Origin: Fratercula arctica
Taxonomy: Eukaryota > Chordata > Aves > Charadriiformes > Alcidae
Direction of reading: 5' to 3'
DNA: 64,000 nt
Assembly (NCBI GenBank): GCA_947846985.1
Contig: CANTUZ010000009.1
Location: 1,997,501-2,061,500 of the forward strand
The position numbers and the translations under genes were made by a program. Shown piece by piece: positions 50,151 through 62,300 of this stretch (position 1 is the stretch's first letter; the number at the start of each line of letters is the position of its first letter). Below the pieces are notes generated by a model. It searched no databases. It saw only the letters and a list, made by a program, of their open reading frames with translations, and was not told the DNA's origin.

Positions 50151-53100
50151 CACAAAGGAAAAATAAAATGAAAGATTTCAGGTTCTCTCTCCCCAACACA
50201 TTTCCTTCTGCTTCATACCTTGGTATGTATTCATTACACATATTTGTTAAAAACATCAAGACATCACTCCACTCCGCAAGAATCACGAATACTGTCCCGT
50301 TTCCCATACCTGTACCAGCTCAGCTGTAGCGCTGCACTGATGACCTGGAGGAGGTGCTCCAGACATCCTCCTCACTCGATGCACAGAGTAACGCACACGA
50401 AAGGTCTCTGGGGACGAGGCAGAGGATTTTCCAATGGAAATGAACACACACGTGGAAGCCCTAGGTTTCTTATTTGAGTTAAAAAGTTAATATGAAAAGC
50501 TATGGTTGTAGCAAGCAGCACCTTCAGATGTAAGGGCACCGAATGAAGTCAAACTGAGCATTTTCCTGCTCTATGAGAAATAACCTAGAGCAAAATGGCT
50601 GTGTCAGTGTCGCGCAAGATGAATACAATTCTCTAAGTGTTATGCACTGCAGAACCACATGCCAGTCACCAGCTGCAAACTATATGCAGCAAATCACCCA
50701 CAGATTTGGTTTACTGTTAATTTTTTCTTTTTTTTCCCCTCTTTTTTCCTAGTACTGCCACTGTCTGGTGCGCTCCTGGAGAGACTCTGGCAGTCTAATG
50801 ATAGAATTGTCACGTACTCAGATGGCCATCTAAAGAAACAGATTCAAATTGTTTCTAGGAAATAAACACTTTGACAGTTGTTGCCTTCTGCAATAGACAA
50901 ACACATTAGCCTGACTCTCTGGCTGTTAAAACAGGAAATCCAAAGTGCACAGCAGTTGTAAAAAGAAGCTTTTATGGGGACTGTGCTAGTTCAAACAGCA
51001 ATCTCCACCAACCTCCCCTCTATCTAAAATCCCATTACAGATGCTTGAGTACTGATTGCAAAATGATTTGTTGTGAAACTAGATAACAAACAAAGAATAC
51101 TTGTATCTAAATTTTAAACTTTTCAAAAGAGCAAAATTGGCACTAGAAGCTGCATAAAGAAAATGACGAGTAGCAAAATGTCTCACTTAACCCACCTCTG
51201 TGGGAAAGAGGCGGTTTTGGCATCCAAGCCTAAGCACAGCAGAATGCATCCCTCACCTCTTTTACGCTGTAACCTACTACTATTTCCATCTGTTACCACT
51301 TACATTAGTCTTCCTTCTCCACTGCAGCCAAACATTCAGGGTCATCCTTTGAAAACTGGATTACAAGTCTTTCTCCTCCTACCCATCCTGTTGCAATTCA
51401 GTGCCCGTTCCTTAGAGAGAACCTGTACAGACAGAAAGGACTAAAGACAGAGACGGCTTAGCCTTGACACTGCCTGAGGAGACTGTGGTGCCACCACCAC
51501 CAATACTAGGTCACGCACGACCACGGGACCAGCCCAGATCAGAGGCAGACACAGTAACGTATTTCAGCTGCTGGCTTTAAACTGGCTCAAAGGACAAGAG
51601 ACAACAGAGCAGTCATAAGCTCAGACTGACATGGACAGGCATTATCTGACAAAGCCTGCCAGTACAAAGGGAATTCATCACAATTTTTGGAAGAAATTTG
51701 TAGCAACAGAGTGAGCCCAAACTCGCGTCAAATCCTATGGTGATGGCAGTTTAGATGCTTACATCTCTCCATAAGGAGACCTAAAGCTGGATTTTCTGCA
51801 TTATCAAACCATTTGTTCACAAGAGATATGTTCAGGACACTCACAGCGTAACAACTATTAAGGAAAACCAGAGCTGTTCAGGAATTCAGCAGTAGAGAAG
51901 AGAACTGTGCCAAGAAGCAGAAGTTTTCTAGGTATTCACTGCTGCAATACCCGAAAGAGTTTTCTCCTAATCACGGTTCAGTTTCAAGTAGAAAGCTTGT
52001 TCTTCCCCAGGAGCAGGTTGAGAGCACAAACCCCACGAGGTTAGTCATACTGCTCAATCACTACTGGATTGCACCGAGATACCACCGTGATGAGCAACAT
52101 GCTGGAAAAAAATTAATTTTTGCATTGCTCCTCTTGTACTGCTCCTTGCCATCATCATTCAAACAGCTGTGGTGATGGACGGGAAAGGCGGCTATACATT
52201 GGAGCTGGGTATGGCTGGCTAATCCTTATGATGATCAGTGGGTATCTCAGCAGTTAATTTTTCCCATTTTGAATAAGCATTTTCAAAGAATCCAGGGTGA
52301 AAAGAAATGGAAAAAATCAACCTGGCTGGTGTTGTTACACCCACTGGTCTTCAGAGAGACGTCAAACAGATTAAGGAGAGAGGCTGAAACACAACACTGG
52401 CAGCATAATGGCAAAAAAAGATTCCTACGTAAATACGCGTTCTTCTCTCCCATATCATCTCACATTCAACTCTATGAGCAAAAGCCTTATTTAAAAAACA
52501 TTCTGCGGTAGGGAAGAGTCAGTGCCTATCAGCTTGGCATGGCTTGGCTGTGGCAAATTCCACCAATTCTCTACTACAGGGAGTGTTATTTGTAACCAAG
52601 AAACAGATGATATTGCCCACGTCGGGGCGAGCTGCATTTCGCTCCCATACCACCTCACTCATTGGTAAGAACAAACTCAAATGTTCAGGATTACTATTTG
52701 CTTAATCTTCCAAGCCATGGGCATACAATACAAACAAAACAACTTTAATTTAAGAATCATCCAGTTTCTAATTAAACAGCCACAGGCAGCTGGCTGGATA
52801 CATTTTAATCAGTTTCAATAACCTATTGATTGTATACTGAAGCTTAAAAATTAAAAGTAAAAAGATGACCGGGGAATTGTCCCATCTCAGAACAACAGCA
52901 GAACCCTCTGTAAATAACTCCTCTTTTAACCATCAGCTAAATGAACACTTCAATACTGCAGTACAAAGTCTTCTGCGAAATTACTTTAACTAACAAGCAG
53001 AAATTTATCAGCTTCAGCCAAAATCAATGCTGAAATCAATTTGAACACTGGTTGTGTCTAAAGGGGCTCATTGGCAATTTAGGGAAATTACACCATGTAA

Positions 53101-56100
53101 ATGCCTGTGCTTTAATTGAACAGTTTCATCAACTAGGCTGTGATTGCTGTCCATTCATTTATTTACTTTCACTGCAGCTACCATTCTGCAAAGGAATGGT
53201 TTTTGTCAGACTTGAAGGAGGTACTTTATCTTCATTTTATGCACTTTTGTGCATAACAGATTTTATGACGCAGGCAAGTGATAGCCGGGGTCAAAAGAAA
53301 CAAGTGAACAGCAATCACTGGTCAGTCTTGTTTAAATGATAATGCAATGATAATACGCAGAAATTTGGTGGGGTATTTCTAACTTAGTCCAGCTATTATT
53401 GTTCCAATGCTTTTCAGGCTGACTAAAAATAAAACAAAACAAGAGAAACAGAAAACGAAAGTAGTCAAGAAAAGGAAAGAAAGGAAAATGCCTTCACAAT
53501 GCAACACAAGAATGCAGGGAGACGTGATTTGCAGACTTCACACGGTCCCAGATTTGTTTTAACGCCAAAGAAAACATTGAACCCGCCTGTACTTCCTTTT
53601 TTTTTTTTCCCCCCCAGAGCTGCACAAAACACCAGGCTGGGCCAAGTAACACGTACAAAACATTGCGAGAACCACCAGTGAAGCCGCCCGGGGCGGCTGG
53701 CCGTGCTGGGATGCCGCAGAGATGGGCTCTGTTCCTGCTTCTGTCGCTGCTTTGCTACCTTGGGAAAATCACTTCCCTCTCTGTCTCCGTTTACCCTCCG
53801 CCGTGTGCGGAGGACACTAGCCTCCTTTGCGAAAGGGCCAAAATAATCTGTGAATGAGAGGATTTTAAAGAGGGCCAAATCGATGTTATTGTATTGCACA
53901 TTCATACAGAAAACCAGAAAGGAATGAACAGAGGAGAGCAACGGCTCTGCTTAGATTTACATTGGCTTCCCACAACATTTGAGGTACACGATAGTTACCG
54001 CTTTTAAAGAACAAACTGGGACTATAGAGACCCTCTTGAGGGAGCGCCTTCATGACAGCACCGGTGCTCTGCAGCAGAAGCCGTGGGACAAGCCAGAAGG
54101 AGCAAACCTTGCTGAGCCAAAGCTCCTCAAGGCAACAGCAACCTCTGGCCACCACCATTCCAGCAAACGGAGCTAAACCACCTCCACCTCCCCTTCTCTC
54201 AAACACAGCTAAACCTCCGTCAGCTTCCTCGCTCCAGAACTGACACCACTTTTCCCTGCTAATGTCAGAGGATCTGTAACGCACTCGCAAGGCACAGTTT
54301 GCAGGCTGTCTTGCAAGAGATAGCAACTTCCCAGCTGTCTTGCCACGCGCTATGTTTAATGTGCTAATGGGGCACCCCAAGGTTGGTTGAGATAGAGAAT
54401 AAAGAAACGGGCATATGCTGGAATGTACGACTTCAACCGAACAGCAAAATTGCTCAAGTAAATTGCTCAAACAAATTAAGCTTCCGCATTTATCCCTATT
54501 TTCCCTAGCTATACAGTTCTTCTGGGCGGTACCTCATCAACAGCTTCTTCTCTCCCAATTACTCAACTTAAAGTGAAGCCGTCTGGTTTAACAGCATTTT
54601 GCAGAGATGATAACTGATTCTCCCTCGTCTTCCCTCTCTCCCCAATACTAGGTAACTTCACAAATTAATTACGGCATCATCGGGACTTTATTTCAGTATC
54701 TAGTGTTATAGCTTGCTGCTGCTCAAGACTCCTCTAACAGAATCCAAAGATTTGCAAACCATACAAAACACACATTTTTAAAAAAAATCCCAGGCACGCA
54801 GAAGACTACACCATCCTCTGAACAGCGTTCCTTGAGCATCTCGCTTCTCATTAGCTACAATTGCAAAGCAAAAACTAGAAAACATGAAATAAGAAAAATA
54901 TTACTTTTGCTTGTATGTAAGTGAAGGAAATAGTGATAATTTAGACGTGCCATGTGAGAGAGACTTCACAGAGTAATTATTTGCCAGAGATAAATACCTC
55001 TACTTTGTAATATTTAGGTTTAAAATATATGCAACTAAGGATTTTAGGTCTAAACAATTTAATGTAGCTACTCCCGAGACTGGCTGGCCAAGTGTATACA
55101 ACCCATTACGAGCCCAAATGTTAACCCTCTTTCACGGAAGTAAGGAGGAGCAGTCTGATCAAAACGGCCTCTCCGAGCTCTGCAGCCAATGATGGAGCTA
55201 AAAGATGCAGCACAGAACCACGTACTTTAAACGTCTTTTGGACCTACCAGTGAACTATTTTTTCCCAAAAAACCCCCATCCATTTCAGTAAATGCCACAG
55301 AGGTACCACTACACAGATGTTCCCTTGTGCCATGAAGCAGCCCAAACCGTGCATTCTCCATCCTACCAGCTTCTACAAAATAGTTCACAAAAAATTAGGA
55401 AGTCTGTTGCAGAGCTGGAAGGTCACACCTCTCCCAGGGTAATGGTCTTAGTGCCCTCTCGTCAGGAAAGGTGCAAAGCTCCACGAAATAATGGCAGCCG
55501 AGAGTTTCCAAAAATTCATAGTATTGGACTTAAAATACTCCACGGAAAGTGGAAATCCCAGTTAAGGAGGTAAAATACCTACAACAGCTGGCAAACAGAA
55601 GAGAAAAACACCAGGGTATTTCCAGTGTTTGTTACCGCAGATTTCGTCGCTCACTTGATAACCTTTACTCAAGACAGGGTACATGCTGCCCACTACGCAC
55701 CAGTGGAACGAGTCTTGCTCTCTGATTGTTTGTACATTCAAACATACTTTTTGAATAAACAGTTTGGGATTATTTATATGTTCTCACATATTTTTAAAAA
55801 CACAAGCAATCAGAAAGTCAGAATAATTAACTGGCTTTGCAGTATCTAACCCTATAACTGTTACCATTCCTTAATTAAGAAAATAGTGTATCAAAAGGTA
55901 GGGGAAAATAGAATGTCAAACACCTATAAAATTCCTTCCTTCTAGAACAGGAAAAACATTTAGATTCAGCAAGTTCTCACTAGAAATATTGCTATAAAGT
56001 ATTGATTTTTTACCAGACTCAATTGACTGAAAAGTTGTTTGTATAGCAATATTGGCCAAACCAATATACTGGAACAATTTTGCTACACACAGTAATCAAG

Positions 56101-59100
56101 TGTATTTCTAAAGTATAATTATACTGTCATAAAAATAAAGCTAAGATACCTCTTCTCCAAGCAATAAAACAGCTGCAGCTGTAAAGAACCCAAATAAATG
56201 AAATACATTTTCTAACTAAACATAGCGTCTTCCAAAGAGAACAAAACCACCCCCCCTCTCCCCCCTTAAGCCAAGGTTAGCATGAAAAGTGATCAATACT
56301 TCAATCTCAATAAACTATTTCAATAGTAGTTAATTCACGTGGAAAGAGAGGCTGAAAATTTTTGCTCAGCGACCTGCGACACGCTATCTTGTTTGCTGAA
56401 TGCTGATAATATATCATTGCCATAATGGATATGACTTAGTATAAAGAGCTAGAAAGAAAAAAAAAAAAAGATACCACATAGACACGCTCGTTCTTTACAT
56501 TCAGATCAATACTACACACAGCCTCTTCTGAAACAAACCGACAGCACGGAATGCTGGAAGAGGAAAACAGCCAAACGTTTGCAATTAATTTTATTTGACA
56601 AATGGTCATTGATTTACTGGAATAAAATATATGTGGGCTGCTATCTATGACTAGTGCAATCCAGCTACCTGTAAGTATTCCATTTTGCAATTTCTTATTG
56701 GCTTGTGTAGCACAGATGCTTCTTTGGCGAGGGAGAACAGGCTCCCTTTTAGGAAGGGGGGATTGTTCCAAGGTAGGAAGGTCTGTCTGTGCTTTGTCCA
56801 GAGCACATCGCCATGGCACGGTAACCGCTGACTCCCTGCAACAACGGCAACCAGCACCTCTCCAGGGATGAAAGAGCAAATTGGTCCAACTCTTCAATCC
56901 AATGCACCAAAAAACAAATTCGGGAACATCTAAGAGGAATGCATAGCTTAGAATCCAGTTTTGTGGGAAAACCGTATTTCACATTTATATCCTGCTATTA
57001 TTTGCGTTGCAAAGGAAGTCAAACTTCAGGAATGTGTAAAACATCCACAGGTAAAACCGGTGCACGTTCCCTGGGGCAGTGCAGAGTGACGCCTGCACTG
57101 GAGAAAATACTGCGAAGTCACTGCAACTGCTAATTTAAGCTATAAACGAAATTAAAAGGAAAAAGAAAGGTAGAAATATTTCCCTGATACAAAAGAGGGC
57201 TCATGTTTTTACAGGTAGTTTTTTCCTTTCCCAAAATACAGGCAAATGCAAAACTCAACCACTTAACGAAGCAGATCACAGCATCAGCCCACACAACGCA
57301 GCAAGTCAACGTAGAAGTGCCAGAAGTATTACGCATTCCCTCCTGTGCTATTATCCTCTGCGCCTTGCGTTCACGTCTCTCTTCCTTCATCACTCCTCCA
57401 CACTCTTACTAAGGTAGTATTCACCACAAGAGAAAAATATTTTTGTAAAAGTATTAAACAAAAAGCAGACGTAGCTATACTACCTTTCAGAAATACAAGA
57501 AGCCGTCAAAAAGTGCAAGTTTGGCTTTACATAGCCTTTTATCCAAATTTCCCATACGAACTTTACGAGATGTGAAATACATACTGCGCATGTGGTGACG
57601 TTACAAAAGAATGAGATATTTTTATACCACCTTCTGCACCTAAAAGCACTGCATGATTGTACGTGCTAAGCACACCCAGCAAACGTGGAATAGAGCAGCT
57701 CCTTGTGAGTAGGGCAAACGCAAGTTGACAAACAGACGTGAAGTTCAGCAGATCCCCAGCGCAAAAACATTAGCGAAGCATGTGGTCACTTGCCTTGGTT
57801 TACATTCCTTAGACTTCGGCCACTATTAGACACAGGAGGAAGGGGAGAGACCTGGTATGGCCATTCTTATGCTGCTCAGGATTTGGCATTGCTAGCTCCT
57901 TATTTCAGCTCCTTCTCTAAAGAAAATGACCCAGAACTGGGTAACAACATGGGTTCCCTCCCTTTGTGGGATATTCCTTGTCCCTAACTGTGCCTCAAGC
58001 GCCTTCCACAGCGATCAGAGCACGTGGCCTTCCTTTGAGATGCTTCTCCCACCTATATCGCTCCCAGAGCCTCTGTCAGTAGGGGTGAAAGGGAAGCAAC
58101 CTTCTCTAAATCAGAAAACATCAGAAGAAGTCACCGATTGAGCTGTAAAGTTCAACACTCTCTCAAATCTTTTTTATTATAAAGTAAAAAACCAACACCG
58201 TTTCTGCAACTTTCTTGGTCTAGGAATAGCTTCTTACAAGAGAACATCAGTGAGGTTTCTGAACTACATTCCACCTACAAGGCCAACCTGATTTCTGAAG
58301 AGTCCACTCAAAGACTGGATTTGTTTCTTTAAGGTTTTGGAAGTCCATTTTCATTAAACCTTCTGCAAGGAGAGTCGTTTTGCAATGTTGACAGCCAATT
58401 AGAAACAAAACTAAATGCACCGTGGCTTTTAAAACATTTTAAAAAAAAATGTTAATATCAAAGTTAAAATGTCTAAGGTATAAACAAAATCGTAATGGGA
58501 TGCTGGGTTACTGTATATGGTAAATAGCTCTCCGGAGGAAACCTTTATTACTCCCTCAGGGCTTTCTTACAAAGTATGGATTTCTTAATTCCTAGTGGAA
58601 TATTTTTCATACGCCACTGCAGACTATTAAGTACCAGATATTACATTATGTAGTTTAAACTTTGCACTATGCATGAGAAAGACTTTCCTGTCGAGAAAAC
58701 TATATCTCTGCTATTATAATCTTTACAATATTAAAATTAATACTGGCTGCAGGGTATAAGCTGCACTACCAAAATTTGGGGGAGTTTATCATTTAATATA
58801 TTCATCAGCCTGTGTGTGAAGCTGCTCGTAAGGGAGGGAAGCCACTGCAAGAGAGAAAGGGGTATTTGTTAATTGTGAATCGCTAGAGAAAGGCAGAGCA
58901 ATGGTGTCATGGCATCCCCCGGTGTCACTCTCAGCACTGGGCTAGCGGAGGGCGTGGTGAGCCAGCAAGAATAATGGCATTGCAAATACTGAAGGCAATT
59001 CATTATGCTTCAGGACACTTCAAGATCCACTTCTGAACCATTAACTTGTTACCCAGGAGGGATTCAAAGCTAAGTATTAAAAAGATAATAAAAATGCACC

Positions 59101-59306
59101 AGCCCTGACGGCACCCAAGAGCAGATACCTTGTAAATATGTAAACAGAATTCTTAAAAAGTTTATATGAAGAATTTATTTTATGATCTTTTCTGCATAGC
59201 AGCGATGGCGCACCTACGTCTCAATACAAATATGAAGAGTTAAAAAAAAAATAGAGCGCTGTTAAATTTTATTTTCAAAAATTTTTAAGTGAAATTCAAC
59301 ACTCAC

Positions 59307-59371
59307 TTGTAGACTGTGCCTCCATTGCCATGACCGAGGATGTCTCGATACCGTATGTCTTGTTCATTCAT
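59307..59371 (-). CDS. MAP2K5: MAP2K5 exon: start of kinase domain, glycine-rich loop
   Basis: This 65-nt exon encodes 21 residues plus the first two bases of a Lys codon, starting MNEQDIRYRD (about human residues 161-182). It carries the ATP-binding glycine loop, read as GHGNGGTVY, the variant loop characteristic of MEK5. MEK5 phosphorylates ERK5 in the cytoplasm and nucleus downstream of MEKK2/3. On the minus strand the exon follows a long pyrimidine tract ending GTGGAG and is followed by the donor GTGAGT. The acceptor has G at -3, weaker than usual, but the tract before it is strong. It is the most 5' exon found; the preceding exon (PB1 domain and linker) is not in the 4.6 kb to the window end. 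The residue before Leu of the loop is Ile, where I recall Thr in human. The internal ATG is not a proposed start, because the human protein continues upstream. Confidence 0.95.
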
Positions 59372-62300
59372 CTCCACAAGAAAGAAAGAAAAACAAAAGA
59401 GATGTCATGCTGTGGATGGAAATGTCAAGGAAAAGCAACTCTAGGCCATAAACAACAAGCAGTCTGGGTCATTTCAAGTTCAGCTGCAAGAACGAGAAGA
59501 TCAATACAACATTTGCTGTCCAATTTATAAAAGACGATACCAAGGGACAAAGTGATGGAAAGTTTAATGACAATTTGTTTGCCTGGGTCATTTCATTAAA
59601 GTTTGATAAAAGGTGTCAAAATGGAATGATATAATATAGCTCAAGAGGGTCAGGTCACAGATACTGATAGGAAAAGGGTCTCCAGAACAGCACATAACCA
59701 AAGCCAAAGTTGGAGGTGAATGGAAACAATCCAACAGAAAACTGTCATCTTAACTACGGCTAGAAAAGTTTATGATTTATTCTGGAATCAGCATAATTGA
59801 TACTAATCGAGTGACAGTTCTGCCAGTAGAATTGCTTCATAGGGCTCAATTTATATACCTTTTAACTAAAGCAAATCTTTGAAAAAATAAGTCTTGAATT
59901 GCTATCCAATAAAAGTAATTTTCCTTGAAATACACAACTAATTATTTGACTCAATCTTTCCGTTCACTAGGACAACTCACCAGGTATGACGATACCCTCA
60001 GATATTCAAGCAGAAGCCTGACACGAGCATTGTACCTTGCAAATGCTGGCATTTGGAATCTTGCTGATACGGCTTTTATAATAAGCTTATTATATTGCTG
60101 AATGAGTAATTCAAATGTAAAAACTACAGTTCAACCTTCTCCTGTACAAATACAGTTATACTGATTTCCCAGCTAAACTACTAAAGATGTTTTTTGCAAT
60201 GCACGTGTATACTTGAAAATAAATATTTTCATCAGAATAAGTTCTAGGTTGTGTATATTTTCTATTCCAACAAGATCTCCCCATTGTCTTGTCCCTGTAA
60301 GTAGTAAATGATTGGCCAAATCCCATTTTTCAAAGCTATTTTGCTAGCAAACATTATTTATGTTTTATAGGGTACTCAGGTAAACATTTTACATGGCACG
60401 GCTCCTTAAAGACTCTGTCATCTTTGTGTGTTCGAAGGCATCCCAAACCCCTAATGCCATGCCTGGCATCAGAGATCACGTAAGCACATCTGAGAGAGCT
60501 TCAAATTAGCAGCTTCCAAGTGCCACAAGCACCACGGCGTGAGCCACGCAGAGCTCGCCACAAGCCAACTCTCTCTGTTTATCCAACTTCTGAGATCGCT
60601 TTTAAAACTCAGTGGGGACAGGTGCCCTTCAGTTACTAAGCCTTGTTTAAGCATCCCCTTTTCGTAGGATGACAGTGAAGGTACGAGGAACTTTGCCCCT
60701 GGCTTCAACTGGAACAAGTAAGTGACGGTAACAAGCTGAAAAGCCCTTAAGAGTCAATAGTCAGCATGGCCTACAAACAGAAAATTGAATATTTGATTGA
60801 TTGAAAATAATACGTTTTAAGGACAGAAACGATGAACTCCAAAATTTGTGTTCTTTCACTACCTGAATAAAAAGCAAGCTTGTTTCTCGCAGGAAATACT
60901 ACACATTTCTTCCAGTGAGGTTAAAATCTCTGAGTTCTGACAAAATTTTGGAGGGAAAAAAAAAAAGTTCTGAGGGCAAAAAAAAAAAAAAAAAAACCTC
61001 CAGGCAGAAGTTGACTCTACACTATTACCTATCTGTAGTTAAACCTGAGCAACATATCTTAAGAGGGTATGAAATGGCCCCTTCAAGTATCAAGCTTTAT
61101 GATGAAAATGAAAATGTATTTATTTTATTACTGAAAGCTATCTCGCTTATTGCGTCAATCAGAAAATGCAAACAAAGAGAGGGAAAAAAGACACCTCATG
61201 AGGAACAATAATGCATGAATGGGTTTAAAAATATGTGAAGAATCTATACTGGATCCCTTGCACTAGAAATAACGTGTCTCAGACTGCAGTACTCATTAAT
61301 TTAAAGCATACGCTGTGTTCAAGCCGTTCTGCTCTTCTAAGCTGGAGAACTTTAATTCTCCAGTCTTTGAGGTAACAACAAACATCTCTTTCCCATATTC
61401 CCAGCAATGTTCTTCTAAACAAAACTCTTAAGAGAAATCAAATGAATCCACAAAGCCATGAACATGAAAAAGAAAAAAAGAAGAATTTTTTTGCAGTTAC
61501 GAAATTATAAGCAAGAAATTGAGCAGAACCAGGGACATAAAGCGTATTCTCTTTTCTTTTGCTTTTTTCCTAACTGGTAAAAGGAGGGCGTTTTCTTCAC
61601 ACCGTTCCCTAAAAGCCAGTGACAGGAGCGGCTCCGTGGTGAGAGGCTGCGCTGCTTGCACCCGCCGCCAGCCCAGCTCCGGTTCTTCCCTCTGTGCACA
61701 AAGAGCAACCAGAAACCCAGGGCGAAACAGGAAGGCTGGGGTGGAGCAAGTATCTGCCAGCAACGGATAGAGAGATAAAGTGTGATTTACTGGCTCAAAT
61801 AAAGATGCCAAAAACATGCGGTGATTTATTTATTTTACTGGGAAAACTGGATTCTCAATCATAAAATGATAACATAATAACAATGAACCCGACAGTAAGG
61901 ACTGGAATATTAAACCTGCAAAACCAAGTTTGATTGGATGCCAATATTAACAGAATTAATGAATAAGCCAAACAGACTTCAATTACGGATCAGCAAACAA
62001 AACGTCCCTTGCTTATACCTGCTGTTTTTGAAAGAAATCAGTGTCTATCTCTTGCAAATCATTAAAAACCAAATGCTCAATTAATCCTTATTTTATATGT
62101 AGAGGTCTGACAGAGGCAAAGTCCTATAGCCATACCTTTGCTTTACGAATCGAAGCAATAATGGTTTCAGAAAGCAGTCACACTCTATGAGCAGACAATT
62201 GAAGAGATTTAGTAAATCCCACTTTATAGAGCAGAGACTAATCGGAAAACACAAGCCAGTCAAATGTTTCTTATGAACTGTTGACACTATATCAATGCTG

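Larger units (their letters stand above)
43994..59306 (-). other. MAP2K5: MAP2K5 intron, 15.3 kb
   Basis: This is the largest intron in the window. It holds a CTCF-like site (45512-45525) in an AT-rich homeodomain-motif stretch, a TTA microsatellite (about 47027-47042), a CR1 fragment (about 49920-50150) and a GC-richer block at 53660-54240 with a short signal-peptide-like frame. Inverted repeats lie near 55985-56067. Open frames up to 194 codons (53889-54470, minus) are unrecognisable. Confidence 0.9.

Noticed and set aside
53889..54470. Longest open frame in the window (minus strand, 194 codons)
   Set aside because: No domain, composition or similarity that I recognise, it contains low-complexity Gly runs, and it lies inside an intron. 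In 64 kb read in six frames a frame of this size in a GC-richer block is plausible by chance.
56436..56897. 153-codon minus-strand frame
   Set aside because: Starts from a non-ATG-like context, has Ser/Phe low-complexity at its end, and shows no known family.
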